Positions 47,106 to 58,852 of a DNA stretch of 64,000 nucleotides are shown here, in pieces; position 1 is the stretch's first letter, and every line of letters starts with the position of its first letter. The notes below the pieces were generated by a model, which had not been told where the DNA came from, searched no databases, and was given only the letters and a program-made list of their open reading frames with translations. A program made the position numbers and the translations under genes. Source of the DNA: Adineta ricciae (lineage: Eukaryota; Rotifera; Eurotatoria; Adinetida; Adinetidae); NCBI GenBank assembly GCA_905250025.1, contig CAJNOJ010000013.1:372001-436000 (forward strand), written 5' to 3'.

Positions 47106-47781
47106 CTATTTTTTTCCTGGTACTAGCATTGTTGTTGTCGTTATTGTCATCGTGTCAGTTGTTGTAGTCATCGATGTTGTTGTCATAGTCATTATCACTG
47201 TTGTGCTAGTTGTTGAAGTAGTTGCTGCTGTTGTTGTCGTAGTCATTGTTGATGTTTGCGTGGTTGTACTGCCTAGCAAGAAATCAAAGAAGTATATACT
47301 CCGATAGAGTTAACAGTAGATATTTTACTTGCTGGACAAGCTTTTCCAATATAGAACGAAAAATCAGCACAGAAACAACTGAAATGATGAATCTCGCCGT
47401 CTTGACCACTTGATGTGGAACCTAAGATTTCAGAACAGAAATTATCTGGACCACCGCAAATGTTGTTTCGTTCGCAGATACCTGTGAAAAAACTTCACGA
47501 TAGAAAACCTATTAAATCATTCTCGAAAAGATCATACGGCAAGGTTTGTCGATAGTATATCGTTGATCAGGACAAGTACAAGCCACATGACCATTATTGA
47601 GTGGAAAGCACTTGTATCCGTTTTCGACAACGAATTCATCTCGGAGTTGACATGCATTACAACCTAGTATACGAAAAGTTCAATCAAACGATACTCTTGC
47701 GAGAAGAAATGTACCGGATGCAGCGTAACTAACTGCACAATTTGTCGCGAGTGTAGCGATGATAAAAATAAAGACGAGCAT
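47106..47781 (-). CDS. Secreted Cys-rich protein with Thr-rich mucin-like tail
   Basis: Four exons join in frame: 47781-47715, 47663-47538, 47481-47329, 47272-47106, giving 170 residues. A signal peptide (MLVFIFIIATLATNCAVSYA) precedes about 95 residues with some 13 cysteines in EGF-like spacing (CNACQLRDEF, CFPLNNGHVACTCPDQRY, CERNNICGGPDNFCSEIL, FSCFCADFSFYIGKACPAS). The last exon is almost pure Thr with Ser/Met (TTTTQTSTMTTTTTAATT type), expected to be densely O-glycosylated, and ends LVPGKK. A surface, gland or extracellular-matrix role is likely but inferred. The stretch also creates a long Val-rich open frame on the plus strand that is not a gene. Confidence 0.7.
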
Positions 47782-48210
47782 ATTGTTTTTCCGCGTGTTT
47801 GAGTTAAAATGAATGATGATCGATCGAAGAGTATCATAATAATTTCTCCGAACAAACCATCTGGTCGAATTCTCGTCAGATAACGACTTTATCACTACAT
47901 ACAATGAGTCATAAGGAGTCGCAAATGCTTCTAGAATGTACATCGAATCGTTGTGGCATATTGTCTCATATTAGACATAAAATAAAATACTTTTCGACAT
48001 TCGGGTGTCTCATATGGATATAACTATCATCAAAATCTTCTATTTGGACCATATATCTATTGATATATAAATACGAAGTCGTATCAGTTACATTCAAAAT
48101 CGAAAATTCTGTATTTTTTTGTCACAAATAACACTAGTGTAGATTGAATTTTTATAGAGAAAAAAGCACAATATGATGACAGTCGAACATAAATACAACG
48201 AAAATTTTTG
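47782..48210. other. Intergenic, no gene seen
   Basis: About 0.4 kb of AT-rich sequence with TATATAAATA near 48064-48072; no exon supported. Confidence 0.45.
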
Positions 48211-49427
48211 TCATGGTGATGATGAACTGGTAGAATGTGACGATGATGATATTCCTAACACCGATCTTGTTATTAATCCAAGTTCCCAGATTTTAATATC
48301 AATAATTTGATCTGATGCCGGTAAGACTGGTTTCACTGAAGAGAACCAAGATGGAAAATGTATGGGCAAACGTGGATTTCGTAAAAGAAAATCATAGAAC
48401 CATTCGCATGTTATATTTTTTGGTGATAACTGATGAGAAAAGTTATCCATAACGATTTCACTCGCACGATGACGTGCTATTTGCTCAGCCACTGTTAGTG
48501 TTACATCTGCTGGTAGTTGAATCATAAGCTCATTGGCTAAAGATTTTTCTTCAGTGCGTGTCAATGGTGGTAAACCTAAGTGAATCGATTCGGTTATTTT
48601 TGGTATCGAAATGTTGTATGATGAAGGATCTGAACTATTTGGTCTTAGAAATTCATCATTTCTCGAACTAATTCGATCTACATTTGGATGCTAGAATAGA
48701 TCAAAATATGGGTTTGGTTTTTATGGTACATCGAAAGTGGAAGATTTTCTACATACCGATTGAGTTTTCATTTGTTGTAATTCGTGAGCATAGGATTCAG
48801 ATTGAGAGTCACAATTTATTGAAAAATATGTAAATTCTAGTTCAGAAGCATTTCTTAGTTCTTTGTTGTAATTTTCCGTTTTCGCCAGTTTTAACTAAAG
48901 AAAGCAAATCGACATTTTCAAATATATTCTTTCAAACCTACTTCATCTGTATCCAACATTTCAATGGAATTATCTTCTTCATACATACAATCTTCCTTAT
49001 TTTCGGAGTTATGGTATCCATTTGAAGGATGATAGTGTGGATGGTTGACTGGCTGCTTCAATGACAGTTGTGGTTTCGATTTTGTGTATGGCCGTTTGAA
49101 TTTATGTACTTTATAGAAGTGCTTCTGACATAAAGATGAACGAAATGCCAGATTTCGGCATTCGTAATCATCAGAAGCTTCACATAATGCTCGCCATTGT
49201 TTACCGTCAAATTTAAAACGTACACCATTCGCATTGACTCGGACGGTATTTTTCAACGGGTGTACATGTGTTAATGGATGCTGTTGCTGCTGCTTACTGA
49301 TCCAGAGAAGATCCGGTGGTGGTGAATGTTTTCCTAACTGACTGGATGATGATAATGAAGAAGAAGGCGAGGTCGATGCTGTCGATACGCGAATATGTTT
49401 GGTCGATTCGTTTGCAGTTTGATTCAT
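48211..49427 (-). CDS. Uncharacterised protein with short Cys-Cys-Cys-His motif
   Basis: Three exons join in frame: 49427-48942, 48894-48757, 48690-48211, giving 367 residues. After a Ser-rich start, residues of about 60-120 read VRFKFDGKQWRALCEASDDY, then ECRNLAFRSSLCQKHFYKVH and a basic FKRPYTKSK stretch. The Trp-Arg-x-Leu-Cys...Cys...Leu-Cys-x-x-His arrangement looks like a single small zinc site followed by a basic patch, as in some DNA-binding proteins, but no named family is clear to me. The C-terminal exon has a helical ADVTLTVAEQIARHRASEIV and ends in a Ser run. Likely nuclear by composition; this is inference. Confidence 0.65.
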
Positions 49428-52400
49428 TCTTTATTAAAGCAACACAATGTTATGAGAGCTCGAACAAAAAATATGTGAAGAACGAAGCAAAACAAGAGAA
49501 GAGAATTTTCAGGAACTCTTTCGCTGTGAAAGTAACTTTTAATCAAAATACTTTCTGTTTGTTTTAGTTTTAGAATTTTAGGAACATTAGAAAACGATCG
49601 TCTTCCAGTATCTTAAAGTAGCGAGATGTTCATCCACTTCATTTCACTCCGTCATACTTCAGAACTATCTTTAGATCGTTTTCCGCTCACCCTGTCATCA
49701 AAGTCATGCGTGATAAGAGTGCCACATTGGTGTCATCCTACATAGACGCATCACGAAGAGAGATCTCAATACTCTAATGAAGTAGATCGTTTGTTTTTTT
49801 GCAGAAGACATTCACGTTGAATGATGTTAAATAGGTACTTCTGTCAGACATATTTTTGATAGCTTCCAAATGAATACATACATTTTGAAGGTAAGTTTGA
49901 AAGACTCGTCTTTGTGCTTCATCTTTCTCTCGAACAATTATCAGATTTTTATTCTGACTTTTTTCCTAAGTGCTTTTATTTGCTCACCGTTGCATATTGA
50001 ATATATGCCGTTGATAAATAAATAAACCGGTTGTTTCTTCTTAATTTTGGAGAACTTTACGTATGTAAATAGAGGTTTTGAAAATATTCTGTAACAGAAA
50101 ACGTTATTCTAAATAAAATACAAATCAAATGAACGAGACAATAAAAATTATCTGTGACCTGTTGTCCGACACTTTCACAAAAAAGACACGGACATTTTAC
50201 TTTGTCATCATACTTTCCTCATGCTATTACACTTCAAATCTCTATCACTACCAACATTTAGAAAAATTTCTGAATTTTCCTCGCTTCCTTACAGTTCCTA
50301 TTTGCACTTAAATCTATAAAAAGTGCTGCCGTTATTTCATTATAGTAATACTCAGCTAATAGCGTTTTTAGTACTTATATTCTCGGTCGTACGAGCGTTT
50401 TTTCTTCGGAAAATCTTAGGTTGAGAGAGTGCGGACATTTCGAAGAGGATCGAAAACAGAGGTAGATTATCGATTCTCTTAGTTGGAAAGACTCTTTTCA
50501 ATTTCGAACAGTCAAGTCATCAGAGAAAAGGAAGGCTGAATGTCCGATTTTTGTTTGTCACGCTAAAAGTGCATTGATAAATATTGTTAAGCAAGGTAAA
50601 TAAAACAAACAACTGTTTCAGGTGGAAAGTTCGACCGACGAAAAGAAAAGAAAAATCTTTATTTTAGTTGCCAAAGAAACATACTTTTTTAAAAAAGAGG
50701 TCATGTACGATTGTGCAAACAGTCTGTTTTTAACTGATTCAAAGGAACGGGAGAAACCTTGAATGTCTTATAGTCAGAGAGAAGAATTCATGAAGAAAAG
50801 ATTCTCTGTCTTATAAACTATAAAGATTGGTTAGTAAGTGTGTCGAGAAATAAACGATGAATTATTATTCTACCTAGGGAAAATTAACCTACATTATAAT
50901 GCGATGATTCATTATGCATTACCGCGCTTTCTTGTGCCCTACATATGATTATGCACTGATCTCCAAGCGAAATATTTTCAAATGATGACGAATATTCACT
51001 ATATTCTCCAAAAGAGAACAAAATTATCAGTTTGTTACAGTTTTTAAATGAAACAACTTCATAAAAATTGGATGTGCATCACATTGTTTCAAATATCAGT
51101 ACATAAAATGAGTTTTTTTTTGTCCTTGTTATTCTATGTCATTAACACTGGAAACAATCTTGTGCGACATACTTCAAAAACTTTCTATTTCTTGTTTAGT
51201 GAGACGCCTAAATTGCCATTAACAATATTCTCCTAACTTATATAAAATCATACTTTTTTACATGATGGATTTTAATTAACACAATGTCGATAAGAGATAT
51301 TTGAAAATGGAGAATACGATTTTGTCGTAAGAATAATATCGATGCTAGTATAATATTTGCATAAAACATGAGAACAATCGAAGGGGAAAACAGGCACTTG
51401 TTAGTGACATGCCATCTCAATCGGATATTTTCAACATCAATCATTTTCAAATTCATTTATTGATTATAACGACTCGAATGTTAAATTTTCATGAGTGAGT
51501 TGTGCAGTCATAGGACAAGTGTGAATATTTTCTCTTTTGGCTGTGTATTACAACAATTGAAAAAGATCGAGCAAAGTAGACAGATTGACTGTTGAAAAAC
51601 GATGTTTATTGAAACAAGTTGGCTTTTGCTGTAATCATCTATTCTAGAGCATTTTCTAAATAACAGATTTGTAGCTGATCTGATTCATGCATAAAAACCG
51701 ACAAAATATGCTATGGGAGTAAAAAGCTGAAAGCGAACTTAAATTGTTAGCAGAAGAGAAAACACATTTCAAAGTCGATTTAATACCGGAAATTGTACTC
51801 CTTCGTTGAGTTCGATCGGATGAATGAATGGCATTCATCTTCTATTTGAAGAAATGAAAGAGCTTTAAATAAATGTAATAGACATAAATACGATATCGGT
51901 TTCGACGAAGGTTCATTTATAGTCACTCGACAAATCTGAAGAAAATGACTCTATGTTTATAAAAATGAGTTTTTCCCCTGCCTGGTGGATTGACGTTACC
52001 AATCAAATGGTGGTTAACTAAAGTTTTACTCAATGGTTGTTATAGATTTGATACGTTGAATGAAATCTGCTACTAATAGGTTATGCTCAGGTGAATTGAT
52101 CTCACGTTACAATACGAGGAAATACACTAGCACATTATTATAAAAGAAAATCTCCTACGCTTGAAGTATTCTAAATAGATATAGAAAGATTAAGAAACTA
52201 GCGTTGTTCATATAAACGACAGAGCCGTGCGTCATCGTCAATCGTCAAGACTGTTTGTTTTTATTCTTGCGATTTATTTTCCCTCCAACCCCTATGGTCC
52301 TACAGGGACAGTTCTTCTCTACTAACATCGAATGTGATATGTTTTAAAAAAGGAGATATATGAAAGGACAGAGAAACAAAACCGTATATATAAATAGATA

Positions 52401-52791
52401 GGGCACTATGACATACAATAGAGAGAACGAGATAAAGATTAGCATGTGCTAAGGAGTAGGAGAAAGACATGACCAGTTCAATTCATCTTGAGTTTTGGTC
52501 CTTAAAAGGCTTCGAAAAAATCGGCTAAGCGCCTGATCTCTTCATTGCTGACTATGATAATAGAATCCGCTGAGCTATGGTTTAATATCCATTCCATCGC
52601 AGGACTGATTACGTCAACATGTTGGACAAAACGGATGGATCGTCTCAAATAACAATAATCGTCAAGATCTCTCGAACAATACTTGTGATCCTTCTTTTTT
52701 TCGTCGCGCATTGAAAGAAATTTGTAATATTCATGAAGAAATCATGTCTTTTTTTCAGATTTAACTACGCACGTACAAAAAACCGAGTTAA
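49428..52791. other. Intergenic, about 3.4 kb, no supported gene
   Basis: AT-rich throughout. A 69-codon minus-strand frame (52502-52711) starts 80 bases from the MetE-like ATG but has no family or splice support. The sequence TTTTTTTCAG ending at 52758 is a strong acceptor-like site 33 bases before the MetE-like ATG. Confidence 0.5.
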
Positions 52792-54103
52792 ATGGCATTC
52801 AGAACAACTGCCAATTTTAATAATGCTCCTAAACCATGGGTAAGAGTTTTCCGCTTCCTCAAGTTGAAGTGACATTGACAGAAGATGATGTTATAGATAA
52901 CGATTCCAACTGAACTCATTGGCTCCATACCACGAATCACAGCATTATTAGAAGGTCAACAAGCATACAAAGCTGGTCGTATAAGTAAAAATCAACTGGA
53001 CGTTCTACAAGATAAAGCAGTTCGACAAACAATTGCTGAATTAGAAAAAACCGGGCCAGGACAGATAACTGACGGTGAACAAGCTAAACCATCTTTTCTC
53101 ATCTATCCGTACGTATTATCTCGTCATTGAAAATGAACATTGACAAAACAGCCTGAGATTCATTTCTAGAATCGCTCCATTATATCCTTCCGAATATACT
53201 TTCGATGATATGATTGATTGTTTTACAATCATATTCTCTGATGGACACCAACGTACATTACCACGATTGACAAAAGCTCCATTTCGATATGGAAAATACG
53301 CTGTAGATTATGTCCGTAAAGCTCAACAGTATACATGTCGACCAATCAAGCAAGCTGTTATCTCTCCCTCAGCTCTGTCGAATGTTTATCCTCGCCCAAC
53401 GATACCAGGCTATACCCGTGAACAGTTTCTCGACGATTTAGTCAACGAAGTGGAGAAAGATATTCGCCTATGTTTAGAAGCTGGTGTGGATAAAGTCCAA
53501 ATGGATTTTACTGAAGCTCGTTTGTCTCTTAAAATAGATCCATCGGGAAAACTATTAAGAAATTTCGTGCAATTGAACAATCGTGTTTTAGACCGATTTG
53601 CCGATAATCCTGAGTACTACAACAAAATTGGTATTCATATTTGTCCAGGTAAATCAAATAACTTTCAGATATAAATCGATCCGTTTGTTTCGTGCATAGG
53701 AGGCGATCGAGATTCTCATCATTCATTAGATATTGATTACACATTGGTTTTACCGTTGATTTTCGATTTACATGTCAAGCATTTTTATGTATCCTTAGCA
53801 TCCGAACGTGATCGAAAGAAAGTTTTGACAATGATTCGAGAATATATTCAACCAGATCATCGTATTTTCATCGGCGTTATCGATCCGATAGATGCGCGAG
53901 TTGAGAACGCTGAACAAGTATGCGATCGAATACTGGAAGCTGCTCGATTCATAAACATTGAGCAATTAGGAACGACGGATGATTGTGGCTATGCACCGTT
54001 TTCGGATGATGAATCAACAACACGAGCCAAATGCTACGATAAAATACGAGCTCGGGTTGATGGAACTCGGATGGCTGAACGAATATTAAATACACGGAAA
54101 TAA
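52792..54103 (+). CDS. Cobalamin-independent methionine synthase-like protein (MetE C-terminal domain)
   Basis: Four exons join in frame: 52792-52839, 52897-53108, 53170-53648, 53700-54103, giving 380 residues. It starts ITIPTELIGSIPRITALLEG, then KAVRQTIAELEKTGPGQITD, AGVDKVQMDFTEARLSLK, IGIHICPGGDRDSHHS, FIGVIDPIDARVENAEQV and LGTTDDCGYAPFSDD. The His and Cys of HIC and the Cys of DDCG correspond to zinc ligands that activate homocysteine in MetE. The length matches short single-barrel MetE-like proteins of bacteria and archaea, not the 750-residue plant/fungal enzyme. Animals normally use cobalamin-dependent MTR, so foreign origin is plausible. Whether it makes methionine or another methylthio product is open. 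AATAAA is at 54136. Start: first Met after the acceptor-like site at 52758. Confidence 0.88.
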
Positions 54104-56690
54104 TTGTCTCCGCTCTATTTGTAAAAAGTTTCCTCAATAAACCTAGAACACAATTAAATATCATTCATCAATCCGTAGATAAACTCGAAAGTTTTTTTTT
54201 CATAAAGCTTACTACGGCTTAAATCAAACGAAACATTTTCCAGGGCGTGGATGATAGAAAACAATCTACGTCTTTTGTGATAATGAGCAGAATGGCAACT
54301 TTGACCTGACGCAAACAATCCTCACGGGAATCCTGTTTACTACGATTTTTGACATAACTGATGTGCAAAGATATTAGCAGTAATTTCGAAATTGTCTCTT
54401 CTTTTGAATATATCTCCCAAGCAGAAGATATCCAGCACCACTTTCCTGTTCGATACTTTTCTTTTAGTGTGTTCGACTGAAAGCATTCGCAAATGTACCT
54501 GATTCAATATTGCTAATTAGTGTAAATATTTCTTTGTAAGGATGACAAATATCATATTTCCTTTACTTTTTACGCACGAGCTTCTGTAGTACAACTAAGA
54601 AACTTGTTCTACACTTATTTTATATCGATCACCTTCGTTGTCAAACATCTGTATTGGCATTCTAATATGCTTGTCAAAAAGCAATAGAAACTCACTAACA
54701 TTTTCTCGTTTCCTCTCTCTGAAAAACAGAGATTTGATATGAGCATTCTCTAGAGGCATTAACAATAGACTTTTCATTAAGATTTCAAAAAGAAACGATG
54801 CGACATCGAAGTTTGACTACAGGTACAATCAGACAACTTATTGCTACCAATCAGATAAGTGAATAAAATAACATATCTAAATCAAACTTCTTCTATAATA
54901 CTCATTTAATCAAGGATAATCTTTGTTAATGAAGCTCATTTCTTTACTCATGTTTTTGCAATCTACAGGTAACGGTCTGATTTATTTTTACTTTGCCTGA
55001 ACGTTTTACCCACAATAAAGTACTTCGACTACGATTTACGCTTGTTTTTCTGTCAAAAATAAATCCTTATTAGAAACGTCAATACGAATATGATTCAAAC
55101 AGTTTACGTCATTAAAGAATTAAAAGATTTGAATGATGCTATTAAGCCCACGATAAAAGCATAGAATCAACGCAACTAAGTTCGCCAATAACTACAGTTA
55201 CGGACCATTATTGTCTTCATACAATCAGTGATGTTAAACTGTACAAAATACAAAGAATGAAAGTATTAGTTGAGAATCTTCGACACTTTTTTCTCGTAAA
55301 TCTAACATTCCCCCCACATGCGGTACTTATTAGACAATCCAAGTTCACTGATTTTCAAGAAATACTAATTTTAATTGAATGAAGCAGCTTAGGTGAAGGT
55401 CTTGAACGTAAATCTGTTCTTCTGTTGCCGAGATGACATTTTGTCATTTGAAAGAAGTTGATTAATTGTCATTAGTTTAATGTCGTATTCGTTGGCATTT
55501 CTTCTTTCACTGTAATCGAATGATTTAATTAAAATAGAAGAAGAAAAAAAGAAAAAGACGACTTTCCATTTCGTATGTCAGGCTCATATCCGTCATTAAT
55601 CATCGATTGATTTTGCTCGTTCACTCGGAAATATCAACATTCGTTAATAAGGAGAAACTTCCGGTATGTTAAACAGACGTTGCGTGATCTTTATACAATG
55701 ATTTTTAAATGTCAATAGATTTCATTGATATTTCAAAAAATAACTATAGATATTAATATGAACCTAGGCCGTTGTATTATGCGTACATATGCCTCATAGA
55801 GTATCTTGTCTGATTGTTTACAGTTTGTATGGAAATAGAAATTCGATTTGAATAATCAATACAATTATAGTCACAATAGATTTCACACACAATTTCCTTG
55901 CGAACAATGATTATTGATAGAAAAGAAGGAAAATCTCTACGGAATAAGCAATGAACTTCTTTTTTTTTTGTTGTTTTCATTTCTTTGTCTTCGGGAAAAT
56001 ATTCGTTGCAATCGAACAAATCGTTTTTTTTTTTTTATGACATAATCTTCATGGTTGATGTCAAGCACTAGAATGCATCTTTTTATGATCTCAGTTCAAA
56101 CTGAAAATGACTTTACGTAAGACGATTATCTTCAAAGGCGGATGAGTGAAATTTCGAACGAGCACAAGCAACACATTGTGATATTTACCTGAAAAAAATT
56201 TTTAATAAATGAGTATAATGGAACATCTTTCTCCTTCTCATTTCTTCTAATGACTGCACGTTGTATACACGAGAGGGAAAAGATGCTTCTAGATAGTAAG
56301 TAAATATAATTTATTATAAGAACGTCAAGTACGATTTAATTTTAAATGAAAGATGCGTCGACGTCACATCCGAATCGTGGTAACTTTTGAATTACAGTAG
56401 CCAGCTGTTGTAGACCTTTTTGACTAATTTTTCTTTCAGTCGTCATGATTTTGAAAGTACGGAGGAGGTTTTAAGCGTACAGCTTCCTCAAAATGATCTA
56501 CGAGTTTCTATTAGAATATTCTACATAAAATCAACTTTCTCTCAAGATGAGCTCATCATTTTTTATTACATTCACTGACGTGTAAAAAGACTGTTCCTTA
56601 GTCGTCTTCTACAAATATTAAGTTAATCTTTCATCAAGCGAGAACGCTCTCAAACTTTTGACTACTACACTTTTAGATAAAGTTTATACT
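54104..56690. other. Intergenic, about 2.6 kb, no gene seen
   Basis: AT-rich, with A and T homopolymer runs near 55536-55550, 55957-55970 and 56025-56036. The MetE-like polyadenylation signal is at 54136. An acceptor-like CACTTTTAG ends at 56676, 14 bases before the neuropeptide ATG. Confidence 0.5.
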
Positions 56691-57114
56691 ATGAGTTGCA
56701 AAACGACCATTGCCTATCTCCTGTTGATGATTGTTTTTTTTAACTTCGCTCAAGCAATCTTATCCAATGTGCCACGTGAGTTGACGATCATTTCGTCTCG
56801 GAACATTCACGTTTTTTCTTTCCGCGTTTTTAGCACCACCAACACGACCAGACTACTTCAAAACCAAAGAAGAATTGAGACGTTATTTACAAAAAGTATG
56901 TAACAGACAGCTGTCGATCTCTGCGTACATTGTTTTATGTTTTTCGTAGCTCCATGAATATCATCTTATTCTCGGACGATGGCGAAGTCGACGCGGCGAA
57001 AACGAGTATCCACAACCATTCGATGAGAGGATCGACACGAAGAATTATGATTTCATAACGAATGAATCACTTCAACGATTACGATTTCAACCTGAAAATG
57101 CATTTCCACATTGA
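56691..57114 (+). CDS. Neuropeptide F/Y-like precursor
   Basis: Three small exons join in frame: 56691-56775, 56834-56895, 56950-57114, giving 103 residues. A signal peptide (MSCKTTIAYLLLMIVFF, then NFAQA) precedes ILSNVPPPTRPDYFKTKEE, continuing LRRYLQKLHEYHLILGRW. The Pro-rich start, RPxxF, ELRRYLxxLxxY and the following GR fit the neuropeptide F/Y pattern of molluscs, flatworms and insects. After GRW comes RSRRG, so the usual RPRFGKR amidation end is not present; cleavage at the Arg-Arg would leave a peptide ending in RWRS. A 46-residue C-terminal flanking peptide follows, as in other NPF precursors. The intron inside the peptide (between QK and LHEY) matches the conserved intron position style of NPY-family genes. 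AATAAA is at 57218. The coding region is too fragmented to show as a long frame. Confidence 0.75.
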
Positions 57115-58741
57115 AATTATCAGTTGATATGCCTCGAAGTACATCAACGTACTCTAATGTATGCCACAAATTTTTATTTCAAATGTTTAATAGATTCTAT
57201 TTATTCGTTCGATCATCAATAAATAAACTAATCCGATGCATGTTGTTGAATCTATTCGACTATTGCCACTTTATTAGACATGTGAGGAACATGTTCAGAC
57301 ATTACTCTGCTTTTCAATGATGATACGAATCGAAATGCGATTCAAAGATAAGGGTATACTGATTGAATCAAGTCCACCGTCAGGATATGTAATTCTTATA
57401 AGATAGTCTAGTCTTCGAGATTATCGCAATCAATCAAACGGATAAATAGAGTCAATGTCTTCATCTTGTGAGATTCAACCATAAGTTCCTTCGACTAAAG
57501 TCTAATATCGTGAATGCGGAAGTTACTTACAGACATCAATACATTTATAACCATGTTTGTCTTAGATTGCTTTAATATTCGTTTATATTTAGTTCAGACA
57601 ATGAGTTCTGGTAATTTACGCATATAATGATATACAACCTAACATGATAACCTGAATCTTTTTTCTTTTCAAATATATTTTTTGTTGAGCTCATCAGAAT
57701 GAAAATATTAAATACGCAAATTCTGTTTAATTAGTGTTTGTGGTATTTACACTGTTGGAGGATACAGATCTTCCAGATAAATGCAACCAACGAAGAAGCA
57801 CAATGTGATATGTATTCAAATGTTCCATTTCTTTTTTGCGAATCAACTGTTTAGTTTGATTTCGAATCGAATATACAACGTATTTACGAATTGAAATTCA
57901 AACCATGAGTTTATTTGAATATGAGATAATCGAAGGAAAATAAAAATGTTTTCTATACTTCTTTGTTGTTTATTGAAATGTCCTCATTCATTTTTATCAA
58001 ATATTTCGGTTAGGAAACTTCCCTTTGCGTCAACAAACTTCTGCCATAATCATTTTGAATCAATTAACAAGCAGATGTCACACTAGATGTCAAGTTCGTT
58101 CAACGAAATACATAAACACACACTTAGAATCTCTAGACAGGTTTTCAAGAAACGATCTTTGAGAATATATGCATAATGTCATGAGAGAAGGTCTGACCTT
58201 TCGTTATTCAGCTGTTAGGAAAAGCAAAATTAACATAGATCAAACCTTCTACTCATATCCGCACTGTGTCAACTATTGAATACAATAAAGCTAGAGGACG
58301 ATAAAAGTGTTGTCTGGGTAACCTCGTTCTTCCTACTGCGGCACTGCTGCAGATGGGATAAATAATAATTAACTTCAGACTAGCATATTCACATAGTTCT
58401 TCATTTAGCTGTTCCAAGTCGAGTTAGGTAACATCGACAAATTTTTGTCTTTCATAGAATTATCATTGATTATATGTTGTGACTGACAAATGACGCCTAT
58501 CGTTCTCTAATTACGAACTAAAAAATTGAAAGCGAGTATCCATAATTTATGATTCCTGACAAAAACGGCTACATGTTTATCTAAAGGAAATAAACTCACT
58601 CTGGCAGCGATATATTTGCCGAAATTATAGCTTATAATTAATCAGATATCTGTTCGGAAACTTTCTCGATTTGTTGCTCAATGTTTTTCTTTTTGTTAGA
58701 AAAATATTATTCCCTTTAAGTCGTGTTTATTGTTTTTATAG

Positions 58742-58852
58742 GAACGTCACCCTATCACACAACAGACTCTTGATGAATTTCGTCTTCAAGATCGAATATC
58801 ATTTGGATTAATGACGATATTGCATATGTATAGAAAGAAAATATTTGCTTAA
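58742..58852 (+). CDS. Possible terminal coding exon without identified partners
   Basis: TGTTTTTATAG directly precedes a 36-codon open stretch ending in TAA: ERHPITQQTLDEFRLQD then RISFGLMTILHMYRKKIFA. Its composition is protein-like (no AT-driven bias), but no upstream exon was found within 1.5 kb and no family is recognised. Confidence 0.25.
   Translation, partial: ERHPITQQTLDEFRLQDRISFGLMTILHMYRKKIFA

Noticed and set aside
47032-47307. 91-codon Val/Ile-rich plus-strand frame
   Set aside because: It is the antisense of the Thr-rich exon (ACA/ACG on one strand read as TGT/GTC/GTT on the other), so it is a composition shadow.
52502-52711. 69-codon minus-strand frame divergent from the MetE-like gene
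   Set aside because: ATG-started and fairly protein-like (ends RRLADFFEAF), but short, with no family, no intron and no acceptor context; evidence too thin for a gene call.
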